Assembly: GCA_000149265.1 (NCBI GenBank)
Contig: CH002714.1
Location: 791,288-855,287 of the forward strand
From: Ciona savignyi
Taxonomy: Eukaryota; Chordata; Ascidiacea; Phlebobranchia; Cionidae
Direction of reading: 5' to 3'
Length of the DNA stretch: 64,000 nucleotides
Part shown: piece by piece, positions 27,701 to 38,726 of the stretch
Layout of the letters: every line of letters starts with the position of its first letter
Position numbering within the stretch: position 1 is the stretch's first letter
The notes under the pieces: generated by a model
What the model was told of the DNA's origin: nothing
Seen by the model: only the letters and a program-made list of their open reading frames with translations
The model's database searches: none
Position numbers and translations under genes: made by a program

Positions 27701-27894
27701 ATGTTATCATCGGCCATAAAGTGCCAATTAAACCGCAATTTTGACCAAGAATGTCTGATATTTTACGTAAGCCGGAAAATCTATAAATCATTTTACGAAG
27801 GCTACTACCGTACAGTAACGTAGTTATCTATCTCACCTTCCGTTGCGGATAGTTTCAGAATGAACGTGAAGACGATCGTTAAAACCAATTTCAT
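18775..27894 (-). CDS. Secreted Gla / EGF(x17) / laminin G protein, GAS6-protein S-like
   Basis: Twenty-seven exons, 5' to 3': 27894-27837, 27466-27293, 27084-26995, 26932-26813, 26362-26243, 26187-26068, 25932-25819, 25703-25593, 25336-25217, 25094-24983, 24845-24710, 24472-24352, 24197-24094, 24021-23886, 23610-23439, 23365-23256, 21900-21765, 21662-21572, 21452-21348, 20810-20611, 20552-20360, 20264-20109, 19786-19639, 19538-19405, 19338-19225, 19049-18947 and 18896-18775. Phases agree throughout, giving about 1,139 residues. Order: signal peptide [17 protein letters not shown]; carboxylase-recognition propeptide [18 protein letters not shown]; Gla domain with [17 protein letters not shown]; a Cys loop with RKRKR; about 17 EGF repeats, many calcium-binding (DIDEC, DVNEC); then two laminin G domains ([33 protein letters not shown]). 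Vertebrate GAS6 and protein S share this plan with only four EGFs and act as TAM receptor ligands or anticoagulant cofactor. Binding partners here are unknown. Confidence 0.88.
21121..21260 (+). repeat. SINE-like fragment in Gla-gene intron
   Basis: The stretch TCAATCATGTACAACTATG followed by GGTAAACCGACTGTGGGC matches the tail of the repeat at 17584-17800 with scattered substitutions, in the same orientation. The B-box half is not obvious here. It lies in the intron between the exons at 21452-21348 and 20810-20611. Confidence 0.4.
22529..22601 (+). tRNA. tRNA-Val (anticodon TAC)
   Basis: 73 nt. Acceptor AGTTCCG pairs fully with CGGAACT, discriminator A. A box TAGTGTAGTGGTTATCAC and B box GGGTTCGAACC are intact. 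The anticodon stem GTCTGC/GCAGA closes the loop TTTACAC, giving anticodon TAC. T stem ATGGG/CCCAT. No intron, no encoded CCA. A T-run (22605-22610) follows as pol III terminator. It lies in an intron of the Gla-EGF-LamG gene, on the opposite strand. Confidence 0.97.
23041..23113 (+). tRNA. tRNA-Val (anticodon TAC), second copy
   Basis: Identical over all 73 nt to the copy about 510 bases upstream, with the same orientation and the same host intron. Flanks differ after the first few bases, so the similarity is confined to the tRNA itself. TTTT at 23116-23119 can serve as terminator. Confidence 0.97.
25369..25553. mobile_element. hAT-like non-autonomous element (MITE), degenerate
   Basis: The right end reads GTTGCCCACCCCTG, whose complement CAGGGGTGGGCAAC is a typical hAT terminal inverted repeat. 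The left end at 25376-25382 keeps GGGCAAC, followed by the common hAT internal motif CGGCCCGCGAG. Length about 185 bp, no coding capacity. No clean 8-bp target duplication remains, suggesting age. It sits in the Gla-gene intron between exons 25703-25593 and 25336-25217. Confidence 0.6.
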
Positions 27895-30870
27895 CCTAAC
27901 TAGATTAGCTAAAATATTAACATAAGCTTTTAATTCAATAAAACCTTCATTTTAATTTTAAATGGAACCTGTATATACCATCCTTCGCACTAAACGCGGC
28001 TCCTCTTCTAAACCACAAGAACGAACCTGCTTAAAATCAATCGCTATTTCGTGAATTTAATCAATGCGGATAAGAGACCCTTCGATAAAAAATGAAAGAA
28101 CCAAGAAAAAGCTTTCATAGAAACTAAAACTCGACGTCTGAATGAAAACTGACTTCCTAATTTTTTTATATTAACGTCAATTCTCAAATAATCAATTTGG
28201 AAATAAATTTCTGTAAAGAGAGTAACAGAAAATACGGTAAGATACAGTGTATGCTAACGAGACGCCACTTGAACACATATTTCTTGTAACTGTTTTTGAT
28301 GGAAAGCAGCCTACCGTACCAGCGGACTTTAAATCACCAGGTGTACCGATTTCTCAGAGGTACTCATGCGTGCAGAATAGTACAACCTCGCAGCAGTGAC
28401 CTAGTTTCCATCAGCGATGTTTATGTTCACTATTAATTAACAATAAGGCCGACGTTATCCATACGTTGAACATGTGCATATAAGCAAATGAAGCTCCCGA
28501 CACATTACATTTTGCTCTAATTATTTACTTTTAACCTTAAGTTTGTTTTTGTAAAGGTCCAACATGTCACTATATTTTATTTTTTAGAATTACTCACTGT
28601 GCTGTAAGCGATCGATTTCTGATCCCGTGGTGTATGATGTAGTGCAGAAATGCCAGACCTAATTTTAATGTATACGCTGTCACACTGTTTTTATATTTTA
28701 CCGTATGTTATGGCGATATTAGCAAGAATGTCATTTTGATGACGATTTATGTATATATGTTCAAATTTTCTGTGCGCTTATAAATCTTCATTGAAATCTT
28801 TAAAATGTAAGACACATATTTTGTAAGTTTAAATTTAAAGTACTTTTTAAACATAACAAACATACAATTTAAAAGGTGTCATTTTCTAACATTACTGTTC
28901 AATTCCTAACGCTGCGCGGCGCCAACGAGCAACCCAAACCGAATGTGGGAACGAGGGCCGACTGAGTATTGCCAATGAAATTCCTTCCCGCACGGTACGA
29001 GTGCTAGACTGTACAGAATTACCTTTATAACGCTTATACGTCTACTATTTACAATAAATATACTTGAACTCGTGTTTAAATTGAACATTTCTATATTTTT
29101 GGATATTTGTAGTAAAAATGAATTGTGATGTCAAAGAATTAAACAACTTATTAGTTCTTCGACTTCGGACATCAATAACTTAATTTAAGAAAATTAAAAT
29201 TTAACGGTTGAACCCCCGAACTCATGGACATCTGCTAATTAGGTCGTTCTACGCTGTCCATGAACGATACCTCTGGGAGGCATTGTCAAAATTTGTTCGC
29301 TTTAATAAAGTAACCTTGATCAGACGTCGTCATTCAGCAACTACGAGTTAATATTCGTCGTACAGGTCAGTAAGATGGAACTATAGTCGAATATTAGTGT
29401 AATTGAGTTTTTCTTTTCTGCTTTGCATAAAAGACAATATTTAGCTTATTTGTAAATAAAATAAAATTAAAAAATAAAATACCATAGTCTTTTTGTAACA
29501 TGGTCTCGTGATAGTGTATGCTTGCTTTGTTTAATTACTTTAGGCATAAAAACACCTAGTATACACCCAATGAAGGTGACGCAAAGTCTCCGCCTGCCAA
29601 ATTCGCAATCAGTTAATTCAATTGTTTTGAGAAGTACTATGAAATAAGTATATAAAATTAGTAACACCTACGGTGTATGAGTTACGTTTAACATCCCTTA
29701 GATCTTTATTTTTGTATTAATACAGATTGACTGATGTGAGCATGTGAGGCAAATTGTGAATATAATAATAGTGTAGCGTAGATCATTGATTCTGAACATT
29801 GCCCTTTTTACTTTCGCCGCGCATCGATGGGATCTTCATTTAGACCGAGTATGGCATTTTAACTGCAGGGTGGGCGGCAGGAAAACGGGTTAAAACGCGG
29901 AGAGTTCAGGTCTGAAGAACGGTCTCCCTAAGCTTCATATGGTATCGTGCTTGGTGTAGCATAAAAGCAAATTTTAGCAAAGAGCCACGGGTCGTGTAGC
30001 GACTACGCCCTTGACGGATTGTTTACCGGTTTTTGCTGAAGGAAAGACTTGTTTAAAGTACTTAAAACGAATTATTGGTTTATTTTATTGCCAACCATGT
30101 ACTATCAATTAAGGCGTTATATAACATAGGATAACCGGTCAGGATTTTATTTGCTTCTACTTCCGACAGAAATTTATATGTATACTTGAGATGATTATAT
30201 AGTTTTAAAATAATATATCATGATTAAATTATAAATAATTACCCCCATTTTAATTAAATTACGACACAAAAATGACAAACGCTTTGTGTCATGTTGTTGG
30301 AACTAGTTATTTAGTGTTGCAAGTATTTATATCCGGCCAGTAATATCACATGTGATGTGTTCACTCGCTGATAAAATTACCATGTGGAATTTAAGTTTGA
30401 TTTTTCAAAGTCCCCCTTCATATACGAAGGCGTTTTTAAAGAATAGTAACAACTAACCCTTTTCTTATAAACCAGAACCATGAATTTTAATTAAATTCAC
30501 GACTCTCATGGGAACTGTATCGACCCGGTAAAGTGTGCTCGTCTTATGCAAGTTTATGAATGCTTCCCTGAAACACCCTCACAACTTTCCGCTAATCAAC
30601 GAAGCTAAATGGCTTGTCAGGTTACATTTTGATAAGCACTTTGATAGATATAAAAAACAATTTTTTAGGTAAAATATCAGAATGCATTAGAAAAGAGGAA
30701 AATACTGCTGTGATTAATTTACTTAGGGCTATATATTTTAACACTGACAAACAGACAGTGCAGCTATTATATACCATAATAATAAAGCTTGTATTTCCAC
30801 AGTGCTTGTATAACGCGTATAAATATCGGGTTTATAGACATATATTTTAAAATACATATTTTTGAAAAAT
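27895..30870. other. Divergent intergenic region, Gla gene / M13 peptidase
   Basis: About 3 kb between the start codons of two genes pointing away from each other, so it should contain both promoters. A short inverted repeat (CATGGACA ... TGTCCATG, near 29223-29263) could form a hairpin. A slightly GC-richer patch lies near 28905-29010. The short open frames here show no family resemblance. Confidence 0.5.
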
Positions 30871-33800
30871 ATGTATCCTTCTACCGTTCCTGATATGAGG
30901 ACATTTAAAGGAGGAGACACAAATGTTGTGTCTTCAAGTTACGACCACCGGGGATTGAAAGATCTTGGGTCTACGTCAATGACATCATTTGAAACTGAAA
31001 GAAGTATGGGTGACCAGAGTTTGCTCGTGCCATTAAGTACCAACTCTTCGCCGTATCCAAATAGGTCGTCTCAACGGATTGGCGAGAAAAGAAATTGGGG
31101 TGCTGATTCGGAAATACCAAATTTACCACCGGAAATGTCGGATTCAATCGGGCAACGATATCAGCAGCATTCTGGTCCGAATCCTAGACGGTCGAACGTC
31201 ATTCGGATTGATGCCAGGAATTACTCCGATAATCAATTGGACCAGGCAAATGGTATAAAGCGAAAGGCTTCCTGTCTTAAAACAAACGTCTCACCAAACG
31301 CTGTAAGTCAGGTTCATAACGGACTTGGATCAATAGTTTCGCCACCGGTTGATCAAGATCCGCGTTACGCTTCCTTACTCAGATCAAGTTCAGCGCGGTC
31401 TCCAGTTATAAAGGACCAACAAGTTCAGTCAGGTACAATGCAAAGAGCGCAGCAGAAACACCACTCGACAAATGGCAGCTTCGGAAATTCCCTGATTACA
31501 ACAGCGGACACCCTTCCTCGTAACGCCGTGTCGCAAGATGCTACTCTACCGTACAATCACAGACAACGACACGCATCTAACCCATCAGACGGCATGCAAG
31601 AATATAAACCACCGACAGCTTCAATAGCAGCGGAACAAAAGTGCCCATGCAATATTCTTCTGCCAAATAAAACCACTACAGGATCTCGAGTTACTTTTGC
31701 TGCACCGGATAAAACCCCAGGAAAACAACCACATCAACAAAATTCCTTATCTGACTTCAAACCATCCGACAATGGTAAACAAGCGTCAATAAAGAAAAAT
31801 TATAAAACCGATGACAATTCTGAAAGTATTGCAACAAATACCAAGAAAAATAATAATAAGAAGTCAAAAAAACATAGCAGTCTTTTGTGGATTATATTCG
31901 TTCTTGCGCTTCTGCTCATGGCCACCATAATTTTGTTAATATATTTTGTTTCGCAATCACCTAAGACAAGAGATATTATACCAAATAGCAAAGAAGTTCA
32001 AAAAGCTGTAACCATCGCACCGGTGGTTAATATCACAACTCCAAAGGGTCCTAAGATCACCAGGATAACTGACCCACCAGCAATAACACCAAAGCGGTTG
32101 TGTTTAACTGAAAGTTGCTTAAAAACAGCGGCCAAAATTCTTTCACGAATGGATCAGAGTGTAAACCCGTGTCAAGGTAATATTTTTTTTATGTCTTAAG
32201 TACATTTGGATAATTAATTATAAAGAAACAATATGGTGGTCAATATTATAGTGTGTTGCGCGTGCTGATTAAAACTTGTGTGACATAAAACTCGTACGGA
32301 TTGAATCCCTATGACTTTTTATGAACGAATATTCGATTTTAGATTTTTACACTTATTCGTGTGGTGGATGGCTCTCAAAGAACTACATTTCGCCTAACAA
32401 AATTGAGTACAGCATGGCGTCTAAAATGAGAGAAAGAAACGATAGAATCATCTACGAGCTTCTGATAAAGCCCACCGCACAAGCAAATGGCCAACGAAAC
32501 ACAAATCTTTCCCAAGCAGAGGAAAAGGTGAGATTTATATTTGCTTTTATTGCATCACATGAGTCTTACGTTGCCTCGTCAGGTTTAGCAGCAGAGGCTG
32601 TTAATAAATACAAATTCTGTTTTTAAATGTATTCTTCTAACAGGCGAGGAAGTTCTACCATTCCTGCATAGATTTGGAACAAATAGAAGCCCTCGGATCA
32701 AGGCCACTGATTGACCTCATTGTGTCTCTCGGAGGATGGGCAGCTCGTGGAGACGATAGCAGATGGAACTTTAATGAACTAATATATCAAAACCAGGGAG
32801 TGTTAAGTAACAGCGTATTCTTCTCCATAAGCGTCGAAATGGACCCTACCAATGCTAGTCAGCATATTGTGATGGTGAGTTTGTACTGAAATGCACTAAG
32901 CCTTGTAATATATTCATGTTCACCTTTTAAAGGCTTTTTGGATGTCCTTCTTTCATTATTAGTTTTCAACAATTATTCCAGTGCGTATCAGTTATAACAC
33001 TTACTCAATCCACATTAGAACGTAATTTGATCGATAATTTGACATTTTTAATTTACAGGTTGACCAGGAGGGTTCTCTCACTCTTCCTGACCGGATGTTT
33101 TACTTCTACGACTATCAGGTACACTCTTTTAAGATTATACTCGAACTGCTGGACGAATATAATGGGAATTACTTGAACCCATTGTTTTTTTGTGTCAAAC
33201 AAATTTTATTAAAGTCTTTATGTATTAAAGACACCACCATCGGTAACCTCTGACGGTAATCTCACAATGGGCACTGTTAAACGATCACGAGTTTACAACC
33301 ATATACAATACACAAAAACATTAAAAAAAAATTAGAGAAAATGTCAAAAAGGTTAAAATTTAGTAAAATGCTTTATAATGAAGCATGGATGCTTCTAAAT
33401 TGTAGTGTTGCTAGGATAATTAATTAAATTCTTGTTAACAGCTTGGCAATAGCATGGAAAGGGTACTGAAGGGTGGAATGAGATCAATTCTTCGACTTAT
33501 TCTTCCAGCAGAAAATGTGGATGCCGTTGTGAATGATGTTTACCGTTTTGAACAACGCCTTGCAGCGGTATAACATCATTGACTCATTTTAATTAGCAGA
33601 CTTATTTTCTTATCGAGCGACATTGCGTTATAATTGTGCTGTCTGTTTGATATCATCTGCCATTAAATATTCATGATCACTTCTTATTATTACAAGATCC
33701 AAATACCAGTCGAAGATATCAGAAGACGCTCGTTTGACAAAATTCCAATTCGAGGCCTAAGAAATTTATGCCCACAGGTATTCTGAATTACGTATTGCTG

Positions 33801-36800
33801 ATGCTATATTTACTTAGCGATAACTTCAAATGTATTGCATGAAAACAATAGTAGCGTGAAAGCTAAATGCACAAGTTAAAAAAATAAGTAAACGGGTAGG
33901 TTTGGACATTGGATATGAATACTTGTTATGGTTATGACAATATGCGTTGTTCCAAGGGACGGTGGAATGAATTTTCCGTGTCAACGTGAACTGTCACTAT
34001 CGATCACACCCATGGATCACTTACTCGCAATCAATAGATCAGCTAGGCCGTATGGAAAGTCTAAGTGTATCACGCTGACACACAGAACTAATTATAGACT
34101 CCTGGATAAAATACCCCTTTCGAGTTGATCGGATTAGGATAGGAATCTTCCTTTACTTGATTTGATTTCTCCCGAAAGTCAATATTGGATTATACGTATA
34201 GCTCTAAATGCTGGAAAAAATAACGACGTTTTCCAACAGTCGATTGATGAATTACTGCACGAGCCAGTAATGAGGAGAAAAAACAAACTGTTGTTTATCG
34301 TAGGTCGTTAATTTTGCCACATCGCATCCATAATTAACTTCTCTCAACTCCATCACTAAGTTGATTTACTCTTCTTTCAATAAATCTCGATGACGTAAAT
34401 CCTATAATAGATTTATAAGATTTTTTCCATCTTCAAAGTGACTTAAATAAGATTACAGCGTCAAGAGTCAGACATTGATGCTTTTGTTCACGATTTAATG
34501 CCAAACAGTCGCTTTGTATATTCTATCATTTGAATATTCTATCAAACTTCAGAAATGTTTCTATTTTTAAAGGTCGAGTGGTTCCGATTTCTACAACGAA
34601 TTTTTATCAGAAAGCAAATTAGCCTCGACACTGAAATTCTTGTGATTGGACCACAATATTTCTTTTCCAATCTTTCTCGTCTCATACAGAACTCGACACG
34701 GGAGTAAGTACATGTGACTAATTTATGGAGAATTTTTACCCAACTTAATTAGAAATAAGAAATTTTAAAGAGCGTTTACCAATACACAGAATTTTATCAT
34801 TTAATGTTTAAACAGAACTCTAGAGAATTACATGATGTGGCGCACTGTGTTTTCACAATCATCAAGACTTTCACTTTCATTCCGCCGGGCCGCAGCCAGC
34901 CTCACATACGACATATATGGAATTAAGGTATGTATATCAATTTATGCAACAAATCAATATGTTAACTCTTCAAGTCAATCAAGTTTTAATTTTACTCCCT
35001 TGGCAGGACGTAATTCCAAGGTGGAAAGAATGCCTGGGATATGTCAAGCAACAGTTTTCAGCTGCAATCGGACTAATGTTTGTTAAAGAAACTTTTTCAT
35101 CGGCTATGAAGAAAGATGTAAGATTGTTTATACTGTTTTTGTACGCAAAAATGTCAAATTAAACAATATTTATTTTATCAGGTTTTTAAAGTTGTACAGT
35201 TTATAAAAGAATCTTTTCGGCGAAACCTGGATTCAATTCAGTGGCTTGATCGCACCTCTAAAAAGGCTTTATCGAAACGGGTATAGACATGTTTTATTCA
35301 CAGAAACAGATCGACAGATGGTTATATGATAACAGTCTTAAAAATAATACACGGTAAAAAACATACCGCCAAAAAATATTTTAACCCTTAGTTATAACAC
35401 ACCAATTTGCATCTGGCCAATATCTATGTACCCATCATAAAAGGCAAAGATATTGTCGCCATAAAATTAATACGCCAATTTGGTAAAAAATTAACTGCTG
35501 CCTATTATTATTTCTGCTTCTATTTTACTCGTAATTGCGTTACTCACCCCAACACATGCAGTATTTTAGTTATATAATGACCTTTTATTATGTAAAAAAA
35601 TATTGGTGAAATAGGGTTATGGTGAATTACAGAAAAAAGACAATATTGCAATTTGTATATTACTTATTTAAACGGGTAGTAGTAACTATTCACTGATTAG
35701 GCGTAACATTTAATTGTGCTTTTTAGCTGGATGCTATTTCGGTAAAGATTGGATACGACAGCAAATACAGAGACATGCCAGATCTTCTGGACACTTTATA
35801 CTCGGTAATTATATTAAATTCGTGATTAAACGAATCTTAAAATTTACTTTTCCACAATTTAGTTTCCGGTCGAACCATTTACTTTTTTCAAAAACTACAA
35901 AAACAGTGTACAAGGTAAAGTGAACCTCTCAGCTGCAAAATTAGTTTCGCCTGTGGACAACACAGAGTAAGTACAATACTTTGTTATCTCAATGTATTAC
36001 TGGCATAATAGCACTAGCGTTATGACGTATTGCTGTGCCCTCTTTTAAATAAATGAATAACAAAAACGATTAGTAAGTTTGGTTATACAACCTGTGTTAG
36101 AAGTGCATCTAAAAATCTTTATTTAGTATTTTCATTTCAGGTGGCTATTGCCATTTGATTACACAAACGCCTATTTCTCACAAAAAAGAAAACAAATGAT
36201 TTTTCCCGCCGGGTTTCTGCAACAGCCATTCTACGATCCAGCGGCACCTAGGTAAGCGAAGGTTTTTACAAAATCTATTCTTTTAACTTTTTTAACTTTA
36301 TGCAATACCGATATATTAAATGCAATGTTTTACAGCGTTGTTAACTTCGGTGCTGTAGGCTCAACCATTGGACACGAACTGGTACACGGTTTCGACGACA
36401 TAGGTTAAGTCGTTTGGTTATTATTAAAACTATAATATCTAACTATTCCAAACATTTGAAACTTACAGGCATGCGTTACAATAACGACGGAAGTATAAAA
36501 GACTGGTGGAGTATGGCTTTGTTTATGAATTACTCCAAACGGGCAGACTGTGTGACACAAACTTATAACCGATATAACAGCGTGAGTTTTATTTTACAAT
36601 ATATAATATGTCAGATATGAGCTATTAACTTTTCAGCTGCTTGGCGTTTCAACACAAAAGGAAAACATTGCGGACATGGCCGGTGTTAAACTCTCATATC
36701 AAGTAGGTGGAACTGTTTTTGGTGTGTATTTTACCGAGATCAATTTCTAACCCACGATTGGCTCGTCAAGCCATATATATATGAATCGCTCGCGTTAACC

Positions 36801-38179
36801 ATTCGGTCACACGATCGTTCAAATTTATCTGTTTTTAACCGGCCTAGGTTTCAAACCCGTAATGTGTAAGTCACCAAGACCGTTTTTTATTTAAAAATCA
36901 GTATATGAATCGGTCGCCTTAACCATTAGGCAACACGACCGTACCAAACTTATCTGTTCTCTAACCCAGTGGCTCCCAACTGTTTTTTCGCTACATCTTG
37001 TGGTGCCATTTTATTTGCCTTGGTGTGACGGGAGATGTTGTAACACTTAGGACCGTTCTACGATTTAACCCGTTTTGTATTGATAGTACAGTAGAAATAT
37101 TTAGCGTGTTAGAATGAACAGTAAGTAATGTGCCGGTCAAAGGGAATTCATTGTTTCTTCATATATATGCCCATTGTTAAAAATTTGAGCGCATGACTTC
37201 GCCTAACGATACGATCTCTAAGTTTGGAAGTTTCTCCGAGATTACCATATTTTATGGAAGCGTGCCGTACGCATAAAAATGCAACCACTTCTCAAACCTT
37301 AGATTTTCTAAAGCTTGTTTTTCTTAATAATAAATATGGTATATATTTTTCTACTTAATAATGCATAACTTTAAAATGGAATGCGTTTAAAGGAACTGAC
37401 GATGCTATTAAGCGAAACTAGTTTTCCACAAATACAAAATATATTTAGACACCTCTTTTTTTACATTGCCTTCAGTCCATGTTATATGCTGATTGGTATT
37501 AGTGTGTCCAGCATTAGACCGGGGTCCTGTTAATTTACTTTTTACCATTTGTAATTATAAAATTTATAAAATAATTTTTGTATTTTTTATCAAATACGTA
37601 ATTGTATATTTTATGTACAATGTAAAAACATTAAAAAAATGTATTAATCGAGTTGAAAATTGTAAACATGTGAGCATTTTTCGAATTTTACTGTTTTTTG
37701 TATACTAACATGTATACTCAATAAATAGAACATGGATTGGTAACTTTACCAAGTGTTAGTAGGTATACCTACGGAACCCTATCGGTTTTGTATGCAGAAA
37801 CATATAACATACCGTCAATCTGTTTTTTTATAAGTAGTGGTACATAACACCTGATTGAAATTCTCTAGTTTACCTTGCTACCGTTTTTCAAATTACACAG
37901 GCATATCGAGCGTGGGTGCAAAACCAACCAAGGTATTCCATTGCGAGAAGAGTTCTTCCAGGGTTGTCTCTTTCAAATGAACAAATTTTCTTTGTGAGCT
38001 TCGCACAAGCGTGGTGTAAAAAGAGAGTGGCCTCCTTCCAACCTAGTTATACTGGAGCGCACGCACCAGAGAGGTATCGGGTAATTGGAAGTTTATCTCA
38101 GTTTCAAAGCTTCTCCGATGTCTTCTCCTGTAAACCGGGAAGCCCAATGAATCCAGTTCAAAAGTGTACTGTTTGGTAG
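30871..38179 (+). CDS. M13 zinc metallopeptidase, neprilysin / endothelin-converting enzyme type
   Basis: Type II membrane ectopeptidase that would trim extracellular peptides. Exons: 30871-32176, 32343-32527, 32644-32874, 33059-33118, 33442-33567, 33697-33777, 34573-34703, 34816-34927, 35007-35117, 35182-35280, 35727-35804, 35863-35966, 36141-36251, 36336-36403, 36469-36581, 36637-36702 and 37901-38179. Phase is consistent; about 1,086 residues. The membrane helix (WIIFVLALLLMATIILLIYF) is near residues 340-360. The ectodomain starts CLTESC, then NPCQDFYTYSCGGW. Catalytic set: NAYF substrate motif, GSTIGHELVHGFDD (HExxH), ENIAD third zinc ligand, the His and Arg of AHAPERYR, and C-terminal KCTVW. 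Every key residue is present, so it should be active. Human NEP and ECE1 have about 750-770 residues; the excess is a Ser/Asn/Gln-rich cytoplasmic tail of about 337 residues. The start is the first ATG after an in-frame stop at 30835. Confidence 0.95.
36745..36966 (-). repeat. Two tandem tRNA-like SINE units in M13 intron
   Basis: On the minus strand, two A-box-like stretches occur: TGCCTAATGGTTAAGGCGAC and TGACCGAATGGTTAACGCGA, each followed by GATTCATATA. Between them lies a B-box-like GGGTTTGAAACC. The units resemble a Ser- or Leu-type tRNA head but are disrupted and AT-interrupted, so they read as tRNA-derived SINE remains rather than working tRNAs. Confidence 0.55.
36967..37040 (+). mobile_element. 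Possible truncated hAT end
   Basis: It begins CAGTGGCTCCCAACTG, the form of many hAT terminal repeats (CAGTGGTTCCCAAC). I found no matching right end in the intron, so the element is either truncated or the resemblance is chance. Confidence 0.3.
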
Positions 38180-38726
38180 AGATTCGTAGCATGCATAAGT
38201 CTCGGATTCAAGAGACAGACTGATGTCGAAGAGACTACAATTCAAGTAGCATGCTTGTTGTTAAACATATAAAGGCTACTGAATTTAATTCATCTTTACC
38301 GTTCCGAATGATTTTTATCGTTTATTCCAAACAAGACTATAATTTCATCTAGAATTTTGTTATTGTCTTTTGTTTCTTTATTACAGATCAAAAATTAGTA
38401 CAGCTATAAACGAATTAAACTGCAATAATGCAACGCGACATTATAAAACATGACCCGATTTATGTAGTTACAAAGTGAGGCTACTACTACTGGCGGTAAT
38501 AGAAAAACTATATGTTCAATAGAATTAACTTCGATCTACCGAGGGCGGATATTAAAAATTACAGTGGCACATGAATAAATCTCCACTCCAAATATAAGTG
38601 GAATAAGTGCAGAACATAATACGTATAGTCCTATAGTATGTGCATGGGACGGTTTTCTTCATGTAACCGCAGAATAATTAAGAAATGTCGTGGCCTATTT
38701 ATAGCATTTCATGATTATCTTTATAT
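38180..38726. other. Convergent 3' intergenic gap
   Basis: It lies between the M13 peptidase stop (+) and the LDLa-like membrane protein stop (-), and presumably holds both 3' UTRs. Nothing else recognised. Confidence 0.6.

Noticed and set aside
18775..27894. Reading the EGF gene as a fibulin, Notch or crumbs relative
   Set aside because: A Gla domain with its propeptide at the N-terminus and paired LamG domains at the C-terminus fit GAS6/protein S and none of those families.
29223..29263. Small hairpin CATGGACA / TGTCCATG
   Set aside because: An eight-base stem with a long loop is expected by chance in 64 kb, and no conserved RNA context is visible.
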